From an uncultured Opitutales bacterium (GTDB lineage: Bacteria; Verrucomicrobiota; Verrucomicrobiia; Opitutales; Intestinicryptomonadaceae), in NCBI GenBank assembly GCA_900552245.1, contig URYY01000022.1, positions 1-20,012 of the forward strand: 20,012 nt of DNA, read 5' to 3'. The position numbers were made by a program, and so were the translations under genes. Shown here in pieces: positions 1 through 7,342 of this stretch. The notes below the pieces were generated by a model. The model was not told the origin of the DNA. It saw only the letters and a program-made list of their open reading frames with translations, and ran no database searches. Positions within the stretch are counted from its first letter, which is position 1. Each line of letters begins with the position of its first letter.

Positions 1-31
1 CGGACTCTGAGTTTAGAGTCCGCATTTTTTT
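1..31 (+). terminator. Rho-independent terminator of an upstream unit
   Basis: An 8-bp perfect stem (CGGACTCT, bases 1-8, with AGAGTCCG, bases 15-22) encloses the loop GAGTTT and is followed by CA and seven T residues (25-31). This is a classic intrinsic terminator on the + strand. It probably ends a gene lying left of the window. It sits only 41 bases before the leuD start, so leuD is likely transcribed from its own close promoter, or the hairpin acts as an attenuator in its leader. Confidence 0.85.
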
Positions 32-71
32 GTGGACATATTAAAGGCGCAAACTATCTTCTATAAACAAT

Positions 72-674
72 ATGGCTTTAAGAAAAATAGAAAAAGTGTC
101 GGCGCGCGCGGTATTTGTGCCCGGCAATGACATCGATACAGACAGAATCATACCCGCCCGCTTCATGGTCTGCATAACCTTTGAAGGCCTGGGCAAGTAC
201 GCCTTCTACGACGAGCGCAAAAACGCCGACGGCAGCGACAAGAAGCACCCGCTCACCGACCCTCGCTTCAAGGGCGCCCAAATACTTCTAAGCGGAGCAA
301 ACTTCGGCTGCGGTTCCTCGCGCGAGCACGCCCCGCAATCGCTCTGGCACTTCGGCATAAGGGCAATTATCGCCGAAAGCTTTGCCGAGATTTTCTTTGG
401 CAACTCCACCACAATAGGCATTCCCTGCGTCTGCGCAAAGAAGGAGGATATAGCAAAAATCGCCTCTATGATTGAGCAGGATCCGCAAGCGGAAGTCACT
501 GTGGATGTAAAGAATCAAAAGATAAGCTGCAAGGATTTCACTGCGCCCTGCACCATGCCGGAAAACAGCCGCAAGGCTCTCTGCGACGGCACTTGGGACC
601 CCATCGCAGAACTTTTGGAAGCTGAAAAGCAGACCGCAGATTTGGCAAAAACTCTATCTTACATAAAAAAGTAG
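72..674 (+). CDS. leuD: 3-isopropylmalate dehydratase small subunit
   Basis: LeuD is the small (swivelling) subunit of isopropylmalate isomerase. With the [4Fe-4S] large subunit LeuC it interconverts 2- and 3-isopropylmalate in cytoplasmic leucine biosynthesis. The 200-residue length is normal for bacterial LeuD. The N-terminal DIDTDRIIP motif is at residues 20-28 and the substrate-loop motif GANFGCGSSREHAP at 75-88, both hallmarks of the aconitase swivel domain. The start is ATG 72; no good SD precedes it. The gene directly abuts exbB: its TAG stop is followed by the exbB ATG with no spacing, so the two are probably cotranscribed. LeuC and LeuB are not in the window. Homoaconitase-type small subunits share this fold, but leucine biosynthesis is the default reading. 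Confidence 0.95.
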   Translation: MALRKIEKVSARAVFVPGNDIDTDRIIPARFMVCITFEGLGKYAFYDERKNADGSDKKHPLTDPRFKGAQILLSGANFGCGSSREHAPQSLWHFGIRAIIAESFAEIFFGNSTTIGIPCVCAKKEDIAKIASMIEQDPQAEVTVDVKNQKISCKDFTAPCTMPENSRKALCDGTWDPIAELLEAEKQTADLAKTLSYIKK

Positions 675-1256
675 ATGGATTTTCTATTAGAGGGCGCCGG
701 TTTATTCATATACCCATTGGGGCTTTGCTCCTTTGTGGCGCTCTTTGTCATTATAGAGCGCCTCATCTCGCTGAGGACAAGTCGAGTAATTCCGCGCAAG
801 GTAGCCGACGCGCTCGTTTCCGGAGACTTAGCAGATTGCGACGGCGATCAAAAGACGGCAGTTGGGCGCATAATTTACTTTTGCAAGGCCTCTAATCCCG
901 ACGGCGAGGCAATAAAGGCCTACGCCCAGCTTGAGATGTCGCGCCTTGAAAAGGGAATGTTTCTCTTGGACGTAGCTATCTCGGCTGCTCCGCTATTGGG
1001 GCTTATGGGAACGGTGGCCGGCTTAGTATCGGTATTCTCGGTTTCAGACATACCCTCGCAAGAGACGATTTCAAGAGGTGTGGGCTTGGCTCTGTCAACT
1101 ACGCTATTGGGCCTTGCAATAGCGATTCCCTCCATATTGGGCTCCTCATTTTTATACAGAAAAATTGACACTCTCTGCGCGCGCATAAACATTTGCGTAG
1201 AGAGGCTAATCGACTTGCAAAGCGCCTCAAAACTCGCGAGAAAAGCCGATAGATAG
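675..1256 (+). CDS. exbB: MotA/TolQ/ExbB-family proton channel protein
   Basis: Inner-membrane component of an ExbB-ExbD (or TolQ-TolR) proton-driven motor that powers TonB-dependent outer-membrane transport or envelope maintenance. The protein has 193 residues and three membrane segments: about residues 9-30, and a helical pair near 98-125 and 135-160. The pair carries the family signatures APLLGLMGTVAGL and ALSTTLLGLAIAIPS, which line the proton path. The start ATG immediately follows the leuD stop, suggesting translational coupling. The exbD partner follows after 19 bases. Whether it serves TonB or TolA cannot be told, since neither tonB, tolA nor tolB is in the window; the short ExbB-like size and stand-alone pair slightly favour ExbB. 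Confidence 0.9.
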   Translation: MDFLLEGAGLFIYPLGLCSFVALFVIIERLISLRTSRVIPRKVADALVSGDLADCDGDQKTAVGRIIYFCKASNPDGEAIKAYAQLEMSRLEKGMFLLDVAISAAPLLGLMGTVAGLVSVFSVSDIPSQETISRGVGLALSTTLLGLAIAIPSILGSSFLYRKIDTLCARINICVERLIDLQSASKLARKADR

Positions 1257-1275
1257 CAACCGCGCTAAGAAAGCA

Positions 1276-1689
1276 ATGGATATTTCCAAATACAGGCGTA
1301 GGCACAGGCGCTATGAGGTCAACATAGTGCCGCTTGTGGACGTGCTAACGGTGCTCATATTCTTCTTTTTAATTACGATGCAATTTAAGCAGATAAGGGT
1401 TGTGGAAATTACACCGCCCTCAATGAGCACTTCGCAAGAGGCAAACATAAAAAACAAGCCCGAAGTAATCGGCGTTGATAAAGACGGAAATTTCTATTTT
1501 GGCGATAAGAAAGTTAGCCTCCAAGAATTGGAAGACGAACTTGCCAGATTGAAATCTAAAAATGAAAACTGCGCCGTAGTTTTAGTTGGCGATAAAACTG
1601 CCTCTTACGAAGCCGTCACGCAGGCAATAGACAAAGTCCGCAAGGCAAAGATAAAGAAGATGAGCCTGCAAACTCTGAGCGGCTCTTAA
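1276..1689 (+). CDS. exbD: ExbD/TolR-family biopolymer transport protein
   Basis: Partner of the preceding ExbB-like channel. The 137-residue protein has the ExbD plan: a short basic cytoplasmic N-terminus (residues 5-12, rich in Arg), one transmembrane helix (about 15-36) and a periplasmic domain. The helix begins VNIVPLVDVLTVLIFFF and carries the essential proton-binding aspartate as Asp22. The C-terminal part (AVVLVGDKTASYEAVTQAID) matches the periplasmic dimerisation fold. It lies 19 bases after exbB and closes the leuD-exbB-exbD set. A weak purine-rich SD (AAGAAAG) precedes ATG 1276. TolR remains an alternative name. Confidence 0.88.
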   Translation: MDISKYRRRHRRYEVNIVPLVDVLTVLIFFFLITMQFKQIRVVEITPPSMSTSQEANIKNKPEVIGVDKDGNFYFGDKKVSLQELEDELARLKSKNENCAVVLVGDKTASYEAVTQAIDKVRKAKIKKMSLQTLSGS

Positions 1690-1771
1690 AATTTACTTCT
1701 TAAAGTTTAAGTTGCAAGACCCACGAACTAAAACCCAAGGGCAAAAGGTCTAAAAGGATTTGTACCCTAGC

Positions 1772-1800
1772 AAAAAAAGAGAGCCTAGTTGCGGCTCTCT
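1772..1800 (-). terminator. Terminator of the GH2 gene
   Basis: The stem AGAGAGCC (1778-1785) pairs with GGCTCTCT (1793-1800) around a 7-base loop. The run of A at 1772-1778 becomes a T tail on the minus strand, so the hairpin ends the minus-strand GH2 transcript, 32 bases past its stop codon. On the + strand the tail is only AAAATTTT, so termination of exbD from the other side is possible but weaker. Confidence 0.8.
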
Positions 1801-1831
1801 AAAATTTTGAAGAATAAATTGGGAGTGAAGC

Positions 1832-4800
1832 TTAGTCTATGGGCCCGTCCATCAGTAGGTCGTGGACTCCCGCCTTAGAGTCCGCCGAGACTTCGCCCTT
1901 TGAAGTGGCAAGGCCTAGAACTCTAAATAGAGTCTTAAACATCATGTCAGCCCTGCGGCTATCTAAGTTGTAGTTTAGGCTGCAAACTACGAGCTTTCCC
2001 TTTTTAAGCGGCTTTTCAAAGCAGACGGCGCTCGCGGGCTTTATCATATTTTCATACAATACAACCTGTGCGCACTTTGCCTTTTCGGGCGCATCAAAGA
2101 GCGACCAATCTATGTTTGAAGCCTCAAATAAAATCTTTGCGCCCTTCAATAAATCTCCCTTCATTGCCGATAGCGCAACCTTCTTTGCATCGTCCGAGGC
2201 TCTCTCCTCGGAGAAGTAGATATCGGAAGTGTGAAAGTACTTTGCAAGCTCAGAATCTCCCGTATTTAGAGCCGTAATGCGATATGGGAAAACTTCCATA
2301 TTTTCAGCTCCGAATAGCTTTTTAAATGCCTCGCTAAAGCCCGAGTCCGAGACGAATGCAAAGACGACTCCGTCCGGATTATTGTGGATATTCTTTGAAA
2401 TCTTACCCTTTAATTGCGCCACCTCGCTATCGCTTAAGCTTGAGGCGTCCACGAATATAAAGGCTGCGTTTGAGCCGCCCAAATTTACGCCTCGCTTGCC
2501 AAGTTGCTTTGCAAGGGGCGAATTTTTATCTCCAACAAAAGTCGCGTCTTTAAACTTTGCCTGCGGCAGCTCCGCAGGAGCGGGAACTTTGAAGGCCTGA
2601 GGCTCTCCGTTAATTTTAAGCTCATAGCTATCCCACTTGCAGGCTTGGCCCTTTATTGCGGCTTTCAGAGCTTCGTAAAGCGGCAGGGGCTTAATCATGG
2701 CAAGGCTTTTATCTATGCCCGGATTTACCGTAAAGACATAGGGCGGTATGCGCTCGTACTGATAGCCGGGCTTGCCCTCCTCGTAGGGCTTTGCGGGGAA
2801 CAAGCCGTCTTGCAAATTCGGCAGGCGCTCAAAGTTTGAGTAGCCAAAGGGCAGGTGCTCTATCGCAAACCAGCATATCTCGGAGGGCGAGAAGTAGGCG
2901 ACGTTGTCCTTTATAACGTCTCTGTAATTTTGGTACAAGTCCACCGCCAGAGCCTCGTTTCTGCCGGCGTAAGATTTGTAAACGACGTCGCCTGCGTACT
3001 TGTAAATTCTATTGGGCATTCCGTAGTATGTCGCGCCAAATTCGCCTATTATTATGGGCTTGGGCTCGTTTAAGCCCGCCTTTATGCGCTTCATTTCCTC
3101 AAATCTATTGCCGTCGCCAAAGTGCTTGCTCCAGACGGGGAGCTTGCCGTTTAAGTCGCCGTCGCCGTCTATTGTCACAAACTGGCGGGTCGGATCGAAC
3201 TTTCCGGGAATTTTTGCAAGCTCCAAGAGCTTCTCCTGCCAAAGCTCAGTATCTTTAGCAAGTTCGGCCTCGTCTTTTAGGTACTGCTCGTAGTCCTGCA
3301 TGTCCTCGGGCTTAACTTGCTCTCTACTTCTCACATTGCCAAATTTTTCAAAGTTTTTAAGCTGCAAGTGCTTTAAGCTCATGGCAAACATTTCATTTCC
3401 AACGCTCCAGCCAACTACGCTAGGGTTGTTGCGGTAGCGCTTAACTAGGCGCTCGATTTGCGCGGCCGTGCGCTGCCAAGTTTCGTCTTGGGTTAAATTC
3501 GGGCGTATGGAACTTCCGAAGAGGCCGTCCTCCGCCAAGACCATTATGCCCATTTCATCGGCCATATCGTAATAGTACTTGCACCAAGGCTGCGCATGCG
3601 GTCTTACGGCGTTGCCGCCGAAGGACTTTATCATTTCATACCAAGCGTAAACAAAGCGGCGAGAGGTCGTGTATGGGCCGAATGGGTGTTGAATATCGCC
3701 CAAAAGCTTAATTTTTTCGCCATTTAGCGCGAAGGAGTCGCCCTGAATTGTAAACTCGCGCCAGCCGAAGCGCGCCATACCCAAATCTTTAGTATTGCTG
3801 CCGGAACCTAGCGCAACTAGCGCCATGTACAAATTGGGCTCATCCGGCGTCCAGAACTTTAGAGCGTTTGCGGGGCTTGCCTTTAGCGTGAAGGTCTTAG
3901 TCTCGCCAGCCTTTACATTCACTTTAACGGGCTCGATTTTTAGGGCAATTTTATCTGAGAGCGACCACTTTGGCTCGGCTGCGTCCAAGACAATTTCCGC
4001 GCGCTTTCCGAGGGGCTTTCCGTCGTCCAAGTTCAGGCTCCGCGCCTTTTTAATTGCGGGCGCCGCGCCGTTTATCCACTCCTTTACGGCTATTGCAAGC
4101 GCACCCGAAAAGTCTTTTTTAGATGAATTTGTGACACTTACGTCAAATTCGAGAGTGCCTTTTGAAACAAGGGGCTTTGCGAAAATGTCGCTCACATAGA
4201 CCTGCGGAACTGCCAATAAAAATACGTCCTGCCAAATGCCGACTAGATCGTCGGTATTTGAGCCCGCGGGGTAAGTTGCGTTCATCTTGTACTTCGGGTG
4301 GTTTTTATCGAAGAGTTTTGAGTGGCGTATACCAAGCCTAAGTTCATTTTTGCCGGGCTTTACAAAGTCGCTTATATCGAAAGTTGCGCCCATGTGCTGG
4401 TCGAAGTGCTCTCCCGCGAGCTTGCCGTTTACGTATATTTGCGCAGATCCCGCTATGGCGTCAAAGTGCAGCAAAACCCTATCGCCCGCCCAAGACTGCG
4501 GCAAGTCGAAATCGCGCTTAAGCCAGCCCATTCTGGCGTGTATCCAATTTTTCGGGTAGCTCGGGTAATAGACGGAGCTTGGCGCGTAGGGGCGGTTTGT
4601 GCCCTCGCCAGTGTCCTGCCCTCCTCCCCAGTCGTTAACATTCCAAGGCGAGGGAATTTTTATTTTTGCGCTCTCCCACTTAGCATCGTCTGCGGGCGCA
4701 AGTTCGGGAGCTACGCCTTGGTTCCACTTGTAACCCGCCGGGATATTGACGGGCTGGAAGTCCCAAAGCCCGTTTAGGCAGATTTCCTTTCTGAATTTGG

Positions 4801-4936
4801 ATTGTTGAGGCCTTACAAGCCCTTCCGCCGGCGAAAAATCGCGCTCAAATAGCGACTTTTTCTCTTCAGATGTGGCTTCTAGTGCGAATATTGGAAGTGC
4901 GGAAACTAAAAGTAGCAGTATTTTTTTTATCTTCAT
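1832..4936 (-). CDS. Secreted glycoside hydrolase family 2 protein (probable beta-galactosidase)
   Basis: Large GH2 enzyme expected to remove terminal beta-linked sugars, probably galactose given its neighbours. From ATG 4936 it has 1034 residues and a clear signal peptide (MKIKKILLLLVSALPIFA). A TTG start 45 bases upstream is possible but would bury the signal peptide, so 4936 is preferred. Domains in order: jelly-roll sugar-binding domain (about 50-250), immunoglobulin-like sandwich, then a TIM barrel. The acid/base glutamate is Glu515 in GWSVGNEMF and the nucleophile is Glu632 in IIIGEFGAT. About 300 further residues follow the barrel and look alpha/beta, like the amidotransferase-type trimerisation domains of other galactosidases. 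It diverges from the galactose symporter-galK-galE operon. Beta-glucuronidase or beta-mannosidase activity cannot be excluded from sequence alone. Confidence 0.87.
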   Translation of the reverse strand: MKIKKILLLLVSALPIFALEATSEEKKSLFERDFSPAEGLVRPQQSKFRKEICLNGLWDFQPVNIPAGYKWNQGVAPELAPADDAKWESAKIKIPSPWNVNDWGGGQDTGEGTNRPYAPSSVYYPSYPKNWIHARMGWLKRDFDLPQSWAGDRVLLHFDAIAGSAQIYVNGKLAGEHFDQHMGATFDISDFVKPGKNELRLGIRHSKLFDKNHPKYKMNATYPAGSNTDDLVGIWQDVFLLAVPQVYVSDIFAKPLVSKGTLEFDVSVTNSSKKDFSGALAIAVKEWINGAAPAIKKARSLNLDDGKPLGKRAEIVLDAAEPKWSLSDKIALKIEPVKVNVKAGETKTFTLKASPANALKFWTPDEPNLYMALVALGSGSNTKDLGMARFGWREFTIQGDSFALNGEKIKLLGDIQHPFGPYTTSRRFVYAWYEMIKSFGGNAVRPHAQPWCKYYYDMADEMGIMVLAEDGLFGSSIRPNLTQDETWQRTAAQIERLVKRYRNNPSVVGWSVGNEMFAMSLKHLQLKNFEKFGNVRSREQVKPEDMQDYEQYLKDEAELAKDTELWQEKLLELAKIPGKFDPTRQFVTIDGDGDLNGKLPVWSKHFGDGNRFEEMKRIKAGLNEPKPIIIGEFGATYYGMPNRIYKYAGDVVYKSYAGRNEALAVDLYQNYRDVIKDNVAYFSPSEICWFAIEHLPFGYSNFERLPNLQDGLFPAKPYEEGKPGYQYERIPPYVFTVNPGIDKSLAMIKPLPLYEALKAAIKGQACKWDSYELKINGEPQAFKVPAPAELPQAKFKDATFVGDKNSPLAKQLGKRGVNLGGSNAAFIFVDASSLSDSEVAQLKGKISKNIHNNPDGVVFAFVSDSGFSEAFKKLFGAENMEVFPYRITALNTGDSELAKYFHTSDIYFSEERASDDAKKVALSAMKGDLLKGAKILFEASNIDWSLFDAPEKAKCAQVVLYENMIKPASAVCFEKPLKKGKLVVCSLNYNLDSRRADMMFKTLFRVLGLATSKGEVSADSKAGVHDLLMDGPID

Positions 4937-5261
4937 AAGCATCCATTCAAAAGTAAGTTGAACTTCTTCTGATAATGGCAAAACAAGAGATTTTTACAAG
5001 AAGAAAAAATATAATTAAAACTTTGTTTCAAAACTTTCTATAAGCACGGAACACAACATAAGTTCATTAACTTGTTACATCAAAGAAAGTAGAGACTCGG
5101 AACAAAATAGCGCTTTGGCTTGTCACGTTGAAGGCCCGGGTAGGCAAGGATTTTTTTACTTTACAATTAAAGGAAAATTTTATTGCTTGGACCAACCCAA
5201 TTGCGATTATTCCGATAAAAGTTAAATTGAGAAAAATGCGAAACTTAAAGAGGTAGATGTT
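4937..5261. promoter_or_regulatory. Divergent intergenic control region, GH2 gene and galactose operon
   Basis: This 325-base AT-rich gap separates the divergent GH2 gene and symporter operon and must hold both promoters. It contains a direct repeat AAAACTTT-5-AAAACTTT (5017-5024 and 5030-5037; 13-base period) and an inverted repeat AAGTT-CATT-AACTT (5060-5073). Either could be an operator. No convincing -35/-10 pair stands out for either direction. The symporter start is set by a strong SD AAAGAGGT (5247-5254), 7 bases before ATG 5262. Confidence 0.5.
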
Positions 5262-7331
5262 ATGTTGTTTAGTACTCTCGATATTGTGATATTTATTGCC
5301 TTCGTGGCTCTGGTACTCTTTGTTGGGCTCTATAAGAGCCGGGGCGAGAGGGGCGCTGAGGATTACTTTTTGGCGGGCAGAGGCCTAACTTGGTGGCTAA
5401 TCGGCTTTTCGCTAATAGCTGCGAACATTTCAACCGAGCAATTTGTGGGTATGAGCGGCAGCGCGGCAGGGCCTGCGGGGCTAGCAATAGCAAGCTACGA
5501 GTGGATGGCGGCCATTACCCTTGTTTTTGTAGCGCTGTTTTTCTTGCCAAAATTCTTAAAGAGCGGGATTTACACAATGCCCCAATTCTTGGAGTACCGC
5601 TTCGACACTTTTTCGCGCACGGTTATGTCGGTAATGATGGTAGTGGTGCTAGTTGCAGTAAACATAACGGCAGTCATTTATTCAGGGGCAATCACGGCCG
5701 CTACGATGTTTGCGGGCAAGACTTTCCTAGGCATTGAAATGGACGTTACCTTCTTTGCGTGGGCAATAGGCATAATAGCGGCTCTCTACGTATTCTTCGG
5801 GGGGTTAAAAGCCTGTGCTTGGGCAGACTTAATTCAGGGGGCGGCGCTAATTGCAGGAGGTGCAATAATCGCATATCTTGCATTCGACGCAATGGGCGCA
5901 ATAGAGCTTTCCAAAATAGCCCACACGGCAGGTCCCGACGCGCTCAAGGGTCTAAGCGACTCATCGAGCGGCTTTAGCAAGTTCGCCGCTGCAAACTCAG
6001 ATAAACTTACGATGTTTTTGCCCGGCGACAACAACGAGGTGCCTTGGACGGCACTCGTCATAGGCCTTTGGATTCCAAACTTCTACTACTGGGGTCTAAA
6101 CCAATACATAATGCAGCGCACGCTCGGAGCCTCCAGCCTTGCGGAGGGGCAAAAGGGAATAATGTTTGCGGCTTTTATGAAAATTTTGATGCCATTTTTA
6201 ATCGTGTTCCCGGGGCTAATCGCCTTCAATCTCTACTCGCAAAAGATGGCCGACGCCGCCTCAAACGACGAAAAGATTTTGCAGGCAAACGCCTCTGCAT
6301 ACTCCACAATCTACTTGGCAAATTTAGACGCAAACGGCGCCCTGCCCTTTGCGACAATCGACAAGGCAAGCGATGAACAGCTAGGCAGAGTCGTCTCAAA
6401 AATGAGGGCGGATTTAGTAGCTAAAGACAAGGACGGCAAGGTGAGCGAACTTCTCAGTTCCGACGCTGCAAAGGGGCTTGTTGCCGATTACCTTGCGGCA
6501 AAATCGGCAGGCAAGCTCGACAAAATACGCTACACTTACGACGACAGCTGGGCAAAGTCGAACCCCGCATTGGTATCGGAAGTTGACAAGTGGAATAAGC
6601 AGGCAATGGAGAAAAATCCGAAACTGCTGCAACCTTCATTAATCGACCAGCTTTTGGGTAAAAGCCAGACAAAGCGACTTGTCGGCTATAAGTACGACAC
6701 CGCCTTCGGCTTCCTGCTAAAGGATTTGGTGCCCGCAAACGGACTTACGGGCTTCATATTCGCGGCTCTCTTGGGCGCTGTAATAAGCTCGCTTGCCTCT
6801 ATGCTGAATGCAGCTTCAACAATATTTACGATAGACATTTTCAAGCGCTTCGTAAAGAAAGACGCAAGCGACAAAGCTCAAGTTTTGTCGGGGAAAGTCT
6901 GCGTAGTCTTGTTTACAATAGCGGGCTGCTTGATTGCGCCCTTCTTAAATAATCCGAGCTTTACGAACATATTTACTTACATTCAGGAGTTCCAGGGCTT
7001 TCTATCGCCGGGAATCTTGGCGGTGTTTATCTTCGGCTTGTTCGCAAAGAAGGCGCCGAGATTTGCGGGGGCAATAGGTATAATTGCTAGCCCTGTAATA
7101 TACGCAACGCTACTCTTTGTCCTGCCTGAAGTTGCCTTCCTAAACAGAATGGCAATAACGTTCATATCCATTTTAATCATAATGCTTCTGCTTACGCTCA
7201 TAAAGCCGCTGAAGCAGGAAATTGTGATGCCCATAAACGAGGCTATCTCAGTGGAACACTCGCCGGTGGTTTACATAATGGGTGCGGTTGTGCTTGTTGT
7301 AACCTGCTCGCTTTACGTAATCTTTAGCTAA
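5262..7331 (+). CDS. Sodium/galactose (glucose) symporter, SGLT-type, with enlarged extracellular loop
   Basis: Sodium:solute symporter of the inner membrane that imports galactose or glucose with Na+. The match to Vibrio vSGLT as I know it is close: NIS-EQF-GMSG, GLAIASYEW, YYWGLNQYIMQRTL and SSLASMLN. Residues equivalent to the vSGLT sugar site are all kept: Gln60, Glu80, Asn273, Tyr276, Lys307 and Gln575. The Na+-site serines are Ser509-Ser510. The protein has 689 residues against about 540 in vSGLT. The excess is a hydrophilic, lysine/aspartate-rich segment at about 327-480, between the helices corresponding to LeuT TM7 and TM8, hence predicted periplasmic. It is the first gene of the symporter-galK-galE operon; galK begins 11 bases after its stop. 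A good SD supports ATG 5262. Confidence 0.92.
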   Translation: MLFSTLDIVIFIAFVALVLFVGLYKSRGERGAEDYFLAGRGLTWWLIGFSLIAANISTEQFVGMSGSAAGPAGLAIASYEWMAAITLVFVALFFLPKFLKSGIYTMPQFLEYRFDTFSRTVMSVMMVVVLVAVNITAVIYSGAITAATMFAGKTFLGIEMDVTFFAWAIGIIAALYVFFGGLKACAWADLIQGAALIAGGAIIAYLAFDAMGAIELSKIAHTAGPDALKGLSDSSSGFSKFAAANSDKLTMFLPGDNNEVPWTALVIGLWIPNFYYWGLNQYIMQRTLGASSLAEGQKGIMFAAFMKILMPFLIVFPGLIAFNLYSQKMADAASNDEKILQANASAYSTIYLANLDANGALPFATIDKASDEQLGRVVSKMRADLVAKDKDGKVSELLSSDAAKGLVADYLAAKSAGKLDKIRYTYDDSWAKSNPALVSEVDKWNKQAMEKNPKLLQPSLIDQLLGKSQTKRLVGYKYDTAFGFLLKDLVPANGLTGFIFAALLGAVISSLASMLNAASTIFTIDIFKRFVKKDASDKAQVLSGKVCVVLFTIAGCLIAPFLNNPSFTNIFTYIQEFQGFLSPGILAVFIFGLFAKKAPRFAGAIGIIASPVIYATLLFVLPEVAFLNRMAITFISILIIMLLLTLIKPLKQEIVMPINEAISVEHSPVVYIMGAVVLVVTCSLYVIFS

Positions 7332-7342
7332 AGGAAACTGAT

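Noticed and set aside
2068..4777. Several 60-150 codon + strand frames opposite the GH2 gene
   Set aside because: They lie entirely antisense to a strongly supported coding region and show no protein-family features.
4937..4981. Upstream TTG start for the GH2 gene
   Set aside because: It would place 15 residues in front of an evident signal peptide, and no good SD supports it.
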